From an uncultured Saprospiraceae bacterium (GTDB taxonomy: Bacteria > Bacteroidota > Bacteroidia > Chitinophagales > Saprospiraceae): a DNA stretch of 41,192 nucleotides. The stretch covers positions 1 through 41,192 of the forward strand of contig CALLVY010000271.1 in the NCBI GenBank assembly GCA_938015925.1. Reading direction: 5' to 3'. A program made the translations under genes and the position numbers. The stretch's first letter is position 1. The number at the start of each line of letters is the position of its first letter. The notes below the pieces were generated by a model. It did no database searches. It was given only the letters and a program-made list of their open reading frames with translations, and was not told the DNA's origin. Of this stretch, positions 21,704-30,050 are shown one piece after another.

Positions 21704-24535
21704 TTAATTTTGTAAAACGATTTTCTCAAAATAAACCTCCGCCCCTGCGGTGATTTTTACAAAATAAATCCCCTTGGCCCAATCGCCTATTTCCATTTCC
21801 TTAGTCTCTTCTGGAAGCAATTGATCTTGCAATAAGATTCTTCCTTGCAAGTCGATGATTTGGACTTGCGCTTTTTCCAATAAATCTGCATGGATAGTAA
21901 CTCGGTCATTTACCGGATTAGGAAAAACATGAATCGTTTGGATGGCTTGGAAGTTTTCCGTGGTCGTCGTTATGGCTTCGACCACAACGGTAGCGGGGGA
22001 TCTTTGGCTAATACATTTGTATTTATTAATCGCTTCCACTTCCCAATCGTAGAAATAATAGTAATTATCTGTAGAGTTGCCCAGTATTTCTCCGAATTCT
22101 CCAACGGCATATGGAAAACTGATTTCAGCAGGATCTATATCATAATAAAGTCCTGCATTATTATTGATGAACACAAAAATGCGATCACTCTTTGGAAATT
22201 CTTTGTTTATTTCGATCCGACTTTCTCCTGCAGGAATATCAATATTCATAGTCCCCAAATTGTCTGCATTTTCTGCATCATAAAACCGAACTTCTCTAAT
22301 CCCTGCCGTCTCCGCATAAACTTTCATGGATTTGACTAAAACGGGTTCAAAAAAGGAAACGGTAATCCCTTTAAAATTCTCATCCGTATAGCTACCATTC
22401 TCCCCAGCATTTTCTTTCGCTCCGAAGATAGCATCTCCGAAAAAGACAACGTCATCTTCCACCCAATAGGTGGTGGTTTCTGTTAGCTCTGGCGTAACAA
22501 ATTCGGAGCCTTTTCCTAGTACCGTATTATCCGTCTCTGTTGCAAACCATTCTAAGTCTTCTCCACTCGCTTTCAATAATCCCATTCCAACCTCTATTAC
22601 GGTATCGTTTTCAGTGATGGGTACTGGTACATCCAAGATGGCCAAGGTGATTTCTTCTGATTGGAAATCTCCACAAAGACCCTGGACCGTTACAGAATAA
22701 ACTCCGGATTCAGACACTTCTATCTCCTGACTACTTTCTCCAGAAGACCAGATATAAGAATCGGCGATGGTACTCGTCAGAAAGACGGAAGAGCCCGGAC
22801 AGAATTCGGATTCTCCTTCTAAAGTGATTTCTGGAATTTGTACCGGGTCAACAGACACCATGATGGTTTGAGAAATACCTTCACAATTATTGGCATCACT
22901 TACGCTTACATTATAGCTTCCTGAATCATAAACGGTGATAGAGGGAGTTGAAGCACCATTGGACCAAAGGTAAGTATAACCAGCGGGAGCAGAAATAACT
23001 AAACTATCTCCACTACAAAAAGACAATTCTCCATCTAGTGTTATATTGCTGTTTGGCGAAACACATCCACCTTCTTCAATCGTAATAAATTGATTGCCTG
23101 GAACATCTTCAATTTTATCCCGAATTCCAGAAGGCCATTTTATGATCAGGGAATCAATGGAAGTAGCGGTACCCAAACCAAAGTGTTGAGAAAAAGTATT
23201 GTGAATACCATAACTTTCGCCAGCTCTTACTTCTCTGATTTGTATTCCCCAGTCTCCATAAATTTCTAGTCTTGCTCCGATTCCATTGCGATTGCTTTCT
23301 ACTCCTTTAAGATTTACTGCGAGGTAATTATTATCATTGCCATCATTGAGCCACAACAAATCATCTTTATTGGAAGGCTCTGTAAATCCTACGGCATAGG
23401 TACCATAAACATCAAGAAAGCCATCGTGATTGAGATCTCCAATTCCATAAGAGTGCATTTCTAATTCCCCAAACATTTTTTCACCAACTTTATAGAAGGA
23501 ATTATCTCCATTGTTTCTATAATAATAAGAAGTTGATCCAGCGACGATAATATCTACATATCCATCATTATCGAAATCCCGCATCAAACCCTGCAAAGGA
23601 AGGTCTAAAATATCCATTCCTGAACTAAGTGAAATATCTGTAAAATGGCCAGTGCCATCATTTCTGAACATTTGACTTCTAGAATCATGATTGGTAATAA
23701 AACAATCAAAATCGCCATCATTATCAATATCTTGAAATTCAGCAGTCCAGGATTGAGCACCAATTTTTAATCCATATTCTTCCGCTCTTTCTGTGAAATT
23801 ATTGTTTCCATCATTGACATATAAAGTATTAATTCTTCGAGGGTCGGTTGAGCTATTCGCACTTTGACGACATTTAGCGATGTATAAATCCAAATCACCA
23901 TCATTATCAAAATCCGTCCATACCGAACCATAATTTCCGGAGTTATCGGAAGAAGGAACGGTTGCCATATCAATCGTTTCATTCGCTTCCAGCATTTTGC
24001 CTAGCTTATCGTTTAACCAGATTTTACTTTCTGCATCATCATCACAAACAAAAGCATCCACCCAACCATCATTGTTGATGTCTACGAAATTAGATCCTTG
24101 TGCAAAAAAGGCAGTCCCTGGATAAAGACTCGAAGAATAAGAATCTCCTGTAGCATCGGCCATGACTAACTTCACTCCATCGCTGTATCCGGCAGTCATT
24201 ATATCATTAAAACCATTATTGTCTACATCCGCAATACTCAAGGTCCATTGACTAGAATTACTTACTGGTCCGACCTCTAAAGTTTCGAAACCTGTACCAT
24301 CTTTCTTTTGAAATTCGATAAATAAAATCCGTCCTTCCGACAATCGGACAATATCATCAAATCCATCGCCATTCATATCCGAAATGCCTACGGAAATACC
24401 ACTGTGATAATCACCAGGGTTGAGCAAGTCACTTCTATCTGAAAAAGACAATTGAGCGTCTAAGGAAGTGGCAAAAGAAAAGCAAGAAAAAAGGAGGGCA
24501 AGAAATAGGTAGTTATGGTAAAATACTTTCTTCAT
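21704..24535 (-). CDS. T9SS-secreted FG-GAP/VCBS repeat protein with ASPIC/UnbV and Ig-like domains
   Basis: 943 aa from ATG 24535, which gives a clean signal peptide (FLALLFSCFSFATSLDAQ); a longer frame to 24724 adds 63 unlikely residues and is rejected. FG-GAP/VCBS repeats fill about 35-400, recognisable by calcium-binding loops such as DFDNDGDLDLYI and DINNDGWVDAF, and should form a beta-propeller. An ASPIC/UnbV domain (about 405-485, NRNGIGARLEIYGDWG ... SLIIKWPSG) follows, then two Ig-like modules with 'sfCsGdS' and 'WSnG' motifs, a beta-sandwich region, and a T9SS sorting domain (IHVFPNPVNDRV ... GIYFVKITAGAEVYFEKIVLQN). Probably an adhesin or binding protein. The AraC gene follows within 20 bases. 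Confidence 0.9.
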   Translation of the reverse strand: MKKVFYHNYLFLALLFSCFSFATSLDAQLSFSDRSDLLNPGDYHSGISVGISDMNGDGFDDIVRLSEGRILFIEFQKKDGTGFETLEVGPVSNSSQWTLSIADVDNNGFNDIMTAGYSDGVKLVMADATGDSYSSSLYPGTAFFAQGSNFVDINNDGWVDAFVCDDDAESKIWLNDKLGKMLEANETIDMATVPSSDNSGNYGSVWTDFDNDGDLDLYIAKCRQSANSSTDPRRINTLYVNDGNNNFTERAEEYGLKIGAQSWTAEFQDIDNDGDFDCFITNHDSRSQMFRNDGTGHFTDISLSSGMDILDLPLQGLMRDFDNDGYVDIIVAGSTSYYYRNNGDNSFYKVGEKMFGELEMHSYGIGDLNHDGFLDVYGTYAVGFTEPSNKDDLLWLNDGNDNNYLAVNLKGVESNRNGIGARLEIYGDWGIQIREVRAGESYGIHNTFSQHFGLGTATSIDSLIIKWPSGIRDKIEDVPGNQFITIEEGGCVSPNSNITLDGELSFCSGDSLVISAPAGYTYLWSNGASTPSITVYDSGSYNVSVSDANNCEGISQTIMVSVDPVQIPEITLEGESEFCPGSSVFLTSTIADSYIWSSGESSQEIEVSESGVYSVTVQGLCGDFQSEEITLAILDVPVPITENDTVIEVGMGLLKASGEDLEWFATETDNTVLGKGSEFVTPELTETTTYWVEDDVVFFGDAIFGAKENAGENGSYTDENFKGITVSFFEPVLVKSMKVYAETAGIREVRFYDAENADNLGTMNIDIPAGESRIEINKEFPKSDRIFVFINNNAGLYYDIDPAEISFPYAVGEFGEILGNSTDNYYYFYDWEVEAINKYKCISQRSPATVVVEAITTTTENFQAIQTIHVFPNPVNDRVTIHADLLEKAQVQIIDLQGRILLQDQLLPEETKEMEIGDWAKGIYFVKITAGAEVYFEKIVLQN

Positions 24536-24628
24536 TTTATATTGGGTTGATGCTTGGTACTTAGCCGTAAATAGGGTTTCGTTTTTTACTAAAAAAATCA
24601 TTTCGACATCTTTTACAAAAAAGATATT

Positions 24629-24650
24629 TTTGAGCGCTTGAGTGCTCAAA
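24629..24650. repeat. hairpin TTTGAGC/GCTCAAA upstream of the FG-GAP gene
   Basis: TTTGAGC (24629-24635) pairs with GCTCAAA (24644-24650) around an 8-base loop. On the minus strand it lies after the DUF4349 stop and is followed by a T-run after a short gap, so it may be a weak terminator for that gene. It could also be an operator for the FG-GAP gene. Confidence 0.4.
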
Positions 24651-24771
24651 GCAATTTCATTGTAAAATACTAAGAAAGACGCATTCAGAATTAAAAAAAA
24701 GGGAATTCGTCTTCTGCTTTTCAATAAGAACAGCGCTGGGGCTCGGTTGTTTAATTTGGAATAAAAGAATT

Positions 24772-25638
24772 TTACTTCTTCCTACTACTCCAAAAACGTC
24801 TGAACAGGTAAATTAAGAGGCATAAGATCAAGACAATTGGCCAAATATTGACCAATCCAATCAGGATATTCAAAAAGGTTTCCCAACCTTCCCCAAATGC
24901 CCTTCCGATCTTGTGGAAGAAATTAGGTTGCTGCGCAGTAGGACCACTTACATTTTGATAAAGGTTCAGGTGTATGGTGCTTAGAGAAACTTGATTTTTT
25001 AGAAAATTTAAACGCCCTTCTTTGGATTCAATTTCTTCCTGAATGACTCTGATTTTATCTTCTGCCATCAAAATTTCTTCAACGGTCTTTGCTCTATTCT
25101 TTAAGACTTCGATATATCGATCTCGTACGGTTTTCTTGGTATTGAGGCGGGTTTCCAAATCAAGGTATTCTTCCGTTACATCTTGAGATCTGATGTTTTT
25201 ATACTCCAAATAAAGTGCCTCTTCTCCCAGATCATTGAGTAAAGCATCAAATTGGTCGTGTGGAACGCGAATGGAAAAATTGGCCTCCATCTGATTATAC
25301 CCATTTTGGTAATTGACATTACCGATAAACCCACGGTATTTTTTGATTTTGGCTTCAACGGAAGCGGAGCTTTTTTTGAGGTCTTTTACTTCCGCGCGAA
25401 TTTCCGCTGTTTTGATGATTTTACGTTCTTTTGGAGCAGTATTATTCGATTGTCGATCATCACTTTCTTTTGAACTGGCGGTGGGCGCAGCTTGGTTTGA
25501 TTCTTCGATCGTTTCAGATTCCCAGTCATAACCGGATTGGTCAGCGGCACTGTTATCTGAAAGCATTCCAAAACCGGAGCGATCCTGACAAGCAGAAAGA
25601 CTGAACACCAGGAAAAAGAAAAAAAGGAAGTTTTTCAT
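24772..25638 (-). CDS. DUF4349 lipoprotein
   Basis: 288 aa from ATG 25638. MKNFLFFFFLVFSLSAC is a lipoprotein signal (Cys17). A Ser/Glu/Asn-rich linker to about 70 leads to the DUF4349 region (about 75-255): RKIIKTAEIRAEVKDLKKSS, then a beta-alpha part with NFSIRVPHDQFDALL, and a long coiled coil (RTKTVEEILMAEDKIRVIQE-like heptads, about 170-225). A C-terminal membrane helix (ILIGLVNIWPIVLILCLLIYLF) ends in basic residues, as is usual for the family. The function of DUF4349 is not established; it resembles a membrane-spanning envelope scaffold. The FG-GAP gene follows 236 bases downstream on the same strand. Confidence 0.88.
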   Translation of the reverse strand: MKNFLFFFFLVFSLSACQDRSGFGMLSDNSAADQSGYDWESETIEESNQAAPTASSKESDDRQSNNTAPKERKIIKTAEIRAEVKDLKKSSASVEAKIKKYRGFIGNVNYQNGYNQMEANFSIRVPHDQFDALLNDLGEEALYLEYKNIRSQDVTEEYLDLETRLNTKKTVRDRYIEVLKNRAKTVEEILMAEDKIRVIQEEIESKEGRLNFLKNQVSLSTIHLNLYQNVSGPTAQQPNFFHKIGRAFGEGWETFLNILIGLVNIWPIVLILCLLIYLFRRFWSSRKK

Positions 25639-26029
25639 AATTCGTTTTTGAGGTAAAAAAAGAAGATTTCGAATGGTCAATGAATTACTATTGCTAAAAT
25701 CATTAAAGACTAACGAAAAATTACTGTAAATTAGCGAATTATTTGATCAAATGAAGGAGTTCCAGGCTAGAAAAATGATCATTGAAGAAGTGCTGGTTTG
25801 GTATTCTTTCCAATTCTAGTCTCTCCTTCCCCGACAAGCCTTAATTTATCGATCAAAATGCTTCGACCTTATTGGTTAGGCAAGTATTGTTTTTATCCTG
25901 ATACTCTCCCAATTCCGATATAATAGAACGTTTAAATTTAATCTCTTTTGTAGAAACCTTCGGTCTCTATACGATATAGAAAATTTTAAGCAAAATTAAA
26001 TCTTTGTGAACCTATACAACATAAACATC
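25639..26029. other. 390-base divergent intergenic region
   Basis: This separates the DUF4349 lipoprotein (minus) from the PNGase F-like gene (plus). I see one small hairpin (TAGA-A-ACC, loop TTC, GGT-C-TCTA at 25951-25969) in the leader of the plus-strand gene. There is no exact promoter box and no gene; a 22-codon ATG frame at 25751 has no features. Confidence 0.45.
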
Positions 26030-28306
26030 ATGAAATCCCCCTTTACTTTTCTTTTGGCATTTCTCTGCACTTTTAGCCTTGCAGCTCAATGCGATTTTAA
26101 AGTCATTCCTTCTACCGATTTTGTCATTACAGAAGTTGGAAGCCAAGATGCCGTCCACGTAGCAAGTAGAGCTTTAGATGGTGATCCATTGACCTATTGG
26201 CGCACCAATGGCAATGATCCTTTTCCGCATCAATTGATGATTGATCTGGGTCAAACCTATTCGGTAAGTCAAGTCAAAGTATTGCCTCCTGCCGATAACA
26301 AGAATGGTAAATTGTTCGACTATGAAATCTACCTGAGTATGGATGGAACGAACTGGGGTCCCGTACAAGCCAAAGGAGCAATTCCTTATATTTCTGTTGA
26401 TGATCAGGCAGAAAAGATCATCAACTTCGGCGCCATCGATGCCCGCTATTTGCGACTCGCAGCCTTTTCTAATTTTGATGCGGGAAACAATATCAACCGA
26501 TTATTGATTGCAGAATTGACCGTACTAGAAGATCCTTGTGGACCTACTGGCGAAGCCAATCAGCACATCAATTTCTCTCCCATCAAAAAATCATTAACCA
26601 CTGATCCAACCTTTCAACTTTGGAGTACCGTAAGCTCTGGGCAACCGGTTCAATACGAAGTGGTTTCCGGTTCTGCGACGATCACCGGCGACATGCTTAG
26701 CCCTGGCAATCAAGAAGGGCCAGTGGTGGTCAGAGCTTTCCAGGAAGGCAATGATGATTATTACCCAACCGAAGCTTTTAGAGTATTTGACCTAATAAAT
26801 CCTGCCAATTATTCTCCCAACATTCGCACCCGACTAACGGAAGCTTTTCCAATAGAAACCAAAAGCCTAAATGGGTATCCTTTATACGCTTCTGCGACTA
26901 TCGAGCACCCAGACTTGATGAACATCACTGGAATTGATTTTGTGATTGACAATACGCCACATGCGGGTGTTTATGAAAATGGAGCCTATGTCTTCTGGTG
27001 GTTGCCACCTAATTATGGAGATTTTAATATCAAAATAATTGCAACTGCATCGAATGGGGAAACGACGGAAGTGGAAAGAACCATCACTGTCGCCCAACCT
27101 GGCTCAGATCGCGCGGTTCAGACTTTCTCTAAAGATTTGATAGACTTTAATAATGCCGGTAGAGATTTTATCGGAACCTATCAACTCCCGCAATTTATCG
27201 GGACTTATGATCTAATCATTGGTGATCTGGATATTGAATGTCCAAATACTCCCGCTGGCTGTGATGATTGGGATCGCCTTGCCTACATCCAGATAAAAGC
27301 ACCGAATGGCAATTGGGTGGAATTTGTTCGGTACATCACTCCTTTTGGAGTTGGTTGTAGCCACAAAGTTGACCTTACCGATTATGCTTCCTTATTGCAA
27401 GGAGAAGCAGAGATCAGAGTATTTATTGGTACTTGGGGTACTGGAGGTTGGAATGTTAGTTTTAAAATAAATTATGAATCGGGAACTCCCGAATACCTCT
27501 ACTCCAAAGTAGATGTGCTTTGGGAAGGAAATTATCCTTTTGGTAATTATGCCAATCTTCAACCTTTGGACACCCTCTCCTATACTTTTGCAGAAGATGC
27601 AGAAGAGGTCAAAATGGTATTGGTAACAACAGGACATGGCTGGGGACCTACGAACTCCCTGAATGCCGCAGAGTTTTTCCGCGCCAAACACCAAATAAAA
27701 GTGGATAATGCATCTACTTTTGAACAAGACTTGTGGATGGATTGCAATCCAAATCCTGATGGCTGTACCGGACAAATGGGGACTTGGGAAAACAATCGCG
27801 CCGGATGGTGCCCAGGAGCTATTGGCAAAACTTACGAGTATGATTTCACCAATTTTATTGCACAAAAAGACATTGGCCTTTCTTATATTTTTCAGGAAAG
27901 CTATATGGATCTTTGCCACCCTAGCCACCCTGACTGTGTGACCGGAGTAACTTGCGAAAACTGTGACGATGGTTTTAATCCTCAATATCAGGTTCGAGGT
28001 CATATGATTTCTCGTACCAATGCTTCTTTGGCTTCGCCAACGCAAAACCTAAATCGCCTCTCCAATTTCAAATTATATCCTAATCCGTCCACAGGTCTTT
28101 TCCAGATCAATAGTAGTCCATACAAAGGAGCACTTAATCTCGAAATTCAAACGGTAGATGGAAAATTGATAAAAGCTTATCAATTTGATCAAATGCAATA
28201 TTTAGAACGTCAGGTTTTTGACTTGTCCGATCAGGCTAAGGGAACTTATATGATTCGGATCGTAGTGGAAGAAGGGGTTCAGATTTTGAAATGGGTGAAA
28301 CATTAG
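26030..28306 (+). CDS. T9SS-secreted PNGase F-like peptide-N-glycosidase with discoidin domain
   Basis: 758 aa from ATG 26030; the GTG eight codons upstream is not needed. A signal peptide (FTFLLAFLCTFSLAAQ) is followed by an F5/8-type C (discoidin) carbohydrate-binding domain (about 25-172, with ALDGDPLTYWRTNG and ARYLRLAAFSN). A short 'INFSPIKKSLTTDPTFQLW' repeat-type domain follows. The two beta-sandwich halves of peptide-N-glycosidase F come next (about 365-620, with NTPAGCDDWDRLAYIQIK and FIGTWGTGGWNVSFKINY), and then a T9SS sorting domain (FKLYPNPSTGLF ... GTYMIRIVVEEGVQILKW). PNGase F releases intact N-glycans from Asn. Substrates would be eukaryotic or algal glycoproteins. The exact catalytic acid residues were not aligned. 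Confidence 0.88.
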   Translation: MKSPFTFLLAFLCTFSLAAQCDFKVIPSTDFVITEVGSQDAVHVASRALDGDPLTYWRTNGNDPFPHQLMIDLGQTYSVSQVKVLPPADNKNGKLFDYEIYLSMDGTNWGPVQAKGAIPYISVDDQAEKIINFGAIDARYLRLAAFSNFDAGNNINRLLIAELTVLEDPCGPTGEANQHINFSPIKKSLTTDPTFQLWSTVSSGQPVQYEVVSGSATITGDMLSPGNQEGPVVVRAFQEGNDDYYPTEAFRVFDLINPANYSPNIRTRLTEAFPIETKSLNGYPLYASATIEHPDLMNITGIDFVIDNTPHAGVYENGAYVFWWLPPNYGDFNIKIIATASNGETTEVERTITVAQPGSDRAVQTFSKDLIDFNNAGRDFIGTYQLPQFIGTYDLIIGDLDIECPNTPAGCDDWDRLAYIQIKAPNGNWVEFVRYITPFGVGCSHKVDLTDYASLLQGEAEIRVFIGTWGTGGWNVSFKINYESGTPEYLYSKVDVLWEGNYPFGNYANLQPLDTLSYTFAEDAEEVKMVLVTTGHGWGPTNSLNAAEFFRAKHQIKVDNASTFEQDLWMDCNPNPDGCTGQMGTWENNRAGWCPGAIGKTYEYDFTNFIAQKDIGLSYIFQESYMDLCHPSHPDCVTGVTCENCDDGFNPQYQVRGHMISRTNASLASPTQNLNRLSNFKLYPNPSTGLFQINSSPYKGALNLEIQTVDGKLIKAYQFDQMQYLERQVFDLSDQAKGTYMIRIVVEEGVQILKWVKH

Positions 28307-28314
28307 AATTGGAA

Positions 28315-28378
28315 GCTGGGAGAAAAAAGGGAAAACAAGGGGATTAGATTTCGCCGCGATCCATTTTTTTCTCCCAGC
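28315..28378. repeat. 14-bp inverted repeat spanning the convergent gene ends
   Basis: GCTGGGAGAAAAAA (28315-28328) pairs perfectly with TTTTTTCTCCCAGC (28365-28378) across a 36-base loop. The right arm is inside the last codons of the GNAT gene, the left arm just after the PNGase F-like gene. It could terminate both transcripts as a long hairpin, though neither side has a T-run after the stem. Confidence 0.6.
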
Positions 28379-28883
28379 AATTAAAAGGCAGTTCATTATC
28401 ATGAAACCAACAAACACCTTTGGCCAAATGATAATCCAATTTTTCATACAAGCGATTAGAAGCTAAATTTCCTTGATAGGCATCGAGGCGAATCAGAGCA
28501 TATTGATTTTGTTGGGCAAAAAGCTCCGCAAATTGACAAAGCTGGTAGCCCACCCGCTGTCCCTGCGCTTTAGGGGATACCGCAAGTCGATGAATCACCA
28601 AAACATTGCCCTCCTTAAATTCCCATTCAATAGCCTGGTATTCTTCGCTTTGCTCTTCATTGAGCGTGATGGTTCCTAATATTTCTGCATTCTTTTCCCA
28701 AACAAAGACCTGCTCCTTTGCAATGTCCTTTTCTACCTGCTCCTTTTTGGGATAATCATAATGCCATTGGCCAATTCCCTTAGCCAGCATATCATCTGTA
28801 CATAATCGAAAAATATCCATAATCGCAGGTAGGTGTGTCCTATTTGCTTGGAGAATATTAGGATTGTTAAGCATAAATTCCAT
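28344..28883 (-). CDS. GNAT-family N-acetyltransferase
   Basis: 179 aa. The GNAT core is clear: VLVIHRLAVSPKAQGQRVGY (about 95-115) is motif A with the Q/R-x-x-G-x acetyl-CoA-binding loop, followed by NQYALIRLDAYQGNLASNRL and YEKLDYHLAKGVCWFHDNEL (motif B). Enzymes of this shape acetylate amines of small molecules or proteins; the substrate is unknown. The start could be Met1 or Met4 (MEFMLNN). It is convergent with the PNGase F-like gene, and its last codons form one arm of a 14-bp inverted repeat. No neighbour on the same strand suggests an operon. Confidence 0.9.
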   Translation of the reverse strand: MEFMLNNPNILQANRTHLPAIMDIFRLCTDDMLAKGIGQWHYDYPKKEQVEKDIAKEQVFVWEKNAEILGTITLNEEQSEEYQAIEWEFKEGNVLVIHRLAVSPKAQGQRVGYQLCQFAELFAQQNQYALIRLDAYQGNLASNRLYEKLDYHLAKGVCWFHDNELPFNCWEKKMDRGEI

Positions 28884-29010
28884 TTTAGACGCTTCTCAGA
28901 ATTTTGGCGGCAAAATAAGGTCATTTTCCCAATAAGTAAGAAAAAACAAGGAAAGAAGCTCTAAAAATAGGCAATAGTTAAAAGCTCTTATTTATTTCCA
29001 CCTTGCTAAT

Positions 29011-29041
29011 TTTGACAGTGTTCCAAATTAGTTTAATTTTG
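29011..29041 (+). promoter_or_regulatory. promoter for the DUF6580-DUF5522 unit
   Basis: TTTG (29011-29014) and TAATTTTG (29034-29041) are separated by 19 bases, an exact match to the Bacteroidota consensus. A second TAATTTTG at 29007-29014 overlaps the -33 element and may be an alternative start. The leader is about 85 bases and structured. Confidence 0.7.
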
Positions 29042-29057
29042 CGGAAGGAATTAAACA

Positions 29058-29102
29058 CTTCGACCTAAATCGACCAAAAGGAGATTTGGTGATAAATCGA
29101 AG
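29058..29102 (+). promoter_or_regulatory. structured 5' leader of the DUF6580 mRNA
   Basis: CTTCGA (29058-29063) pairs with TCGAAG (29097-29102). Inside, CC-t-AAATC (29064-29071) pairs with GATTTGG (29083-29089), leaving an 11-base loop and a 7-base internal loop. The two stacked helices lie wholly within the leader, 30 bases before the ATG. It may regulate translation; I do not recognise a known riboswitch class. Confidence 0.45.
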
Positions 29103-29133
29103 ATTGGCTTTATAATAATAATACTAGCATCAA

Positions 29134-29697
29134 ATGTCAAAGAAGAATATAAACCTTCGTTTCGGAATCATCGCATTGTTTATTCTTATTGCCGCTTCTA
29201 CGCGCTTTTTTATGCCTCCCAATTTTAGCCCAATTGCAGCCATTGGATTATTCGGAGCAGCTTACTTTACTAAAAAGCATTGGGCCTTTATCATCCCTTT
29301 CGCCGCGCTTTTCTTAAGCAACCTGGTATTAAACAATGTTCTTTATGCAGCCTATTACGATTCTTTCCAGTGGGTAGGTAATCTTTGGGTTTATCTGGCT
29401 TTTGGCCTAATCATCCTCTTAGGTTTCCAAATCTTGAAAAAAGTAAAACCATCTCGCTTAGTGGGCGCCAGTATCTTGGGCTCTGTTGTGTTCTTTTTGA
29501 TTACCAACTTTGCTGCTTTCCTGGCCATGCCTGAGCTTTATCCAGCTTCTTTTTCTGGCCTCTTGATGGCTTATGGAGCGGGAATTCCTTTCTTTGGAAA
29601 TACGCTCTTGGGTGATTTGTTTTTTGTGGGCGTTCTTTTTGGTAGTTTTGAATTGGTTCAATACCGTTTTCCTCAATTTAAACTCGTCACTTCTTAA
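29134..29697 (+). CDS. DUF6580 putative transport membrane protein
   Basis: 187 aa with about six membrane helices. FIPPNFSPIAAIGLFG-type residues (here FFMPPNFSPIAAIGLFGAAY, about 25-44) and the C-terminal AYGAGIPFFGNTLLGDLFF are hallmarks of the DUF6580 family, which is described as a putative transporter and resembles substrate-binding (S) components of ECF transporters. The transported compound is unknown; a vitamin is plausible by analogy. It has a consensus promoter and a structured leader. Its stop is in frame with the DUF5522 miniprotein that begins nine bases later. Confidence 0.85.
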   Translation: MSKKNINLRFGIIALFILIAASTRFFMPPNFSPIAAIGLFGAAYFTKKHWAFIIPFAALFLSNLVLNNVLYAAYYDSFQWVGNLWVYLAFGLIILLGFQILKKVKPSRLVGASILGSVVFFLITNFAAFLAMPELYPASFSGLLMAYGAGIPFFGNTLLGDLFFVGVLFGSFELVQYRFPQFKLVTS

Positions 29698-29706
29698 CTA
29701 GCAAAT

Positions 29707-29880
29707 TTGAAAAAAATTAATCGCAATGATAATCCAGATCTTCCACTTGTCGAGGGTCTGGATTATTATTTAGAGGATGGTAAATTCGTTTTTACTCAGC
29801 ACTTTCACCTGAAAAAAGGCTATTGTTGTAAAAATGGATGCCGCCATTGCCCCTATGGTTTTAATCCAGCGAAGCAATAG
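29707..29880 (+). CDS. DUF5522 Cys-rich miniprotein (57 aa, TTG start)
   Basis: This small gene is easily missed because it has no ATG. From TTG 29707 it encodes 57 residues with GYCCKNGCRHCPYGF near the C-terminus, the CC-x3-C-x2-C signature of DUF5522, a likely metal-binding or Fe-S type motif of unknown role. The frame is continuous with the DUF6580 gene: only the TAA at 29695-29697 and three codons separate them. Translation is therefore either reinitiated at TTG or, less likely, made by readthrough. The proximity suggests the two proteins act together. No separate promoter is visible. Confidence 0.75.
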   Translation: MKKINRNDNPDLPLVEGLDYYLEDGKFVFTQHFHLKKGYCCKNGCRHCPYGFNPAKQ

Positions 29881-30050
29881 CTCATCTCAGCAGCTCAACG
29901 AGTGTTGACGAACCAAGCCTTTCCTTCTTCTTAATTCCCAAACTAAACTCCTCCTTCCTTCAGGAATAATTGTCCTTCCTAGCGAGCAAAGCAAGCCGAG
30001 GAAAACAATAATTCCGTATATTAGTACTTCGTCAAAGACAACAACAAAAA

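Noticed and set aside
24536-24724. 63-residue N-terminal extension of the FG-GAP protein
   Set aside because: It would bury the signal peptide that begins at ATG 24535.
27392-28045. 217-codon minus-strand frame
   Set aside because: Antisense to the PNGase F-like catalytic region, with no recognisable domain.
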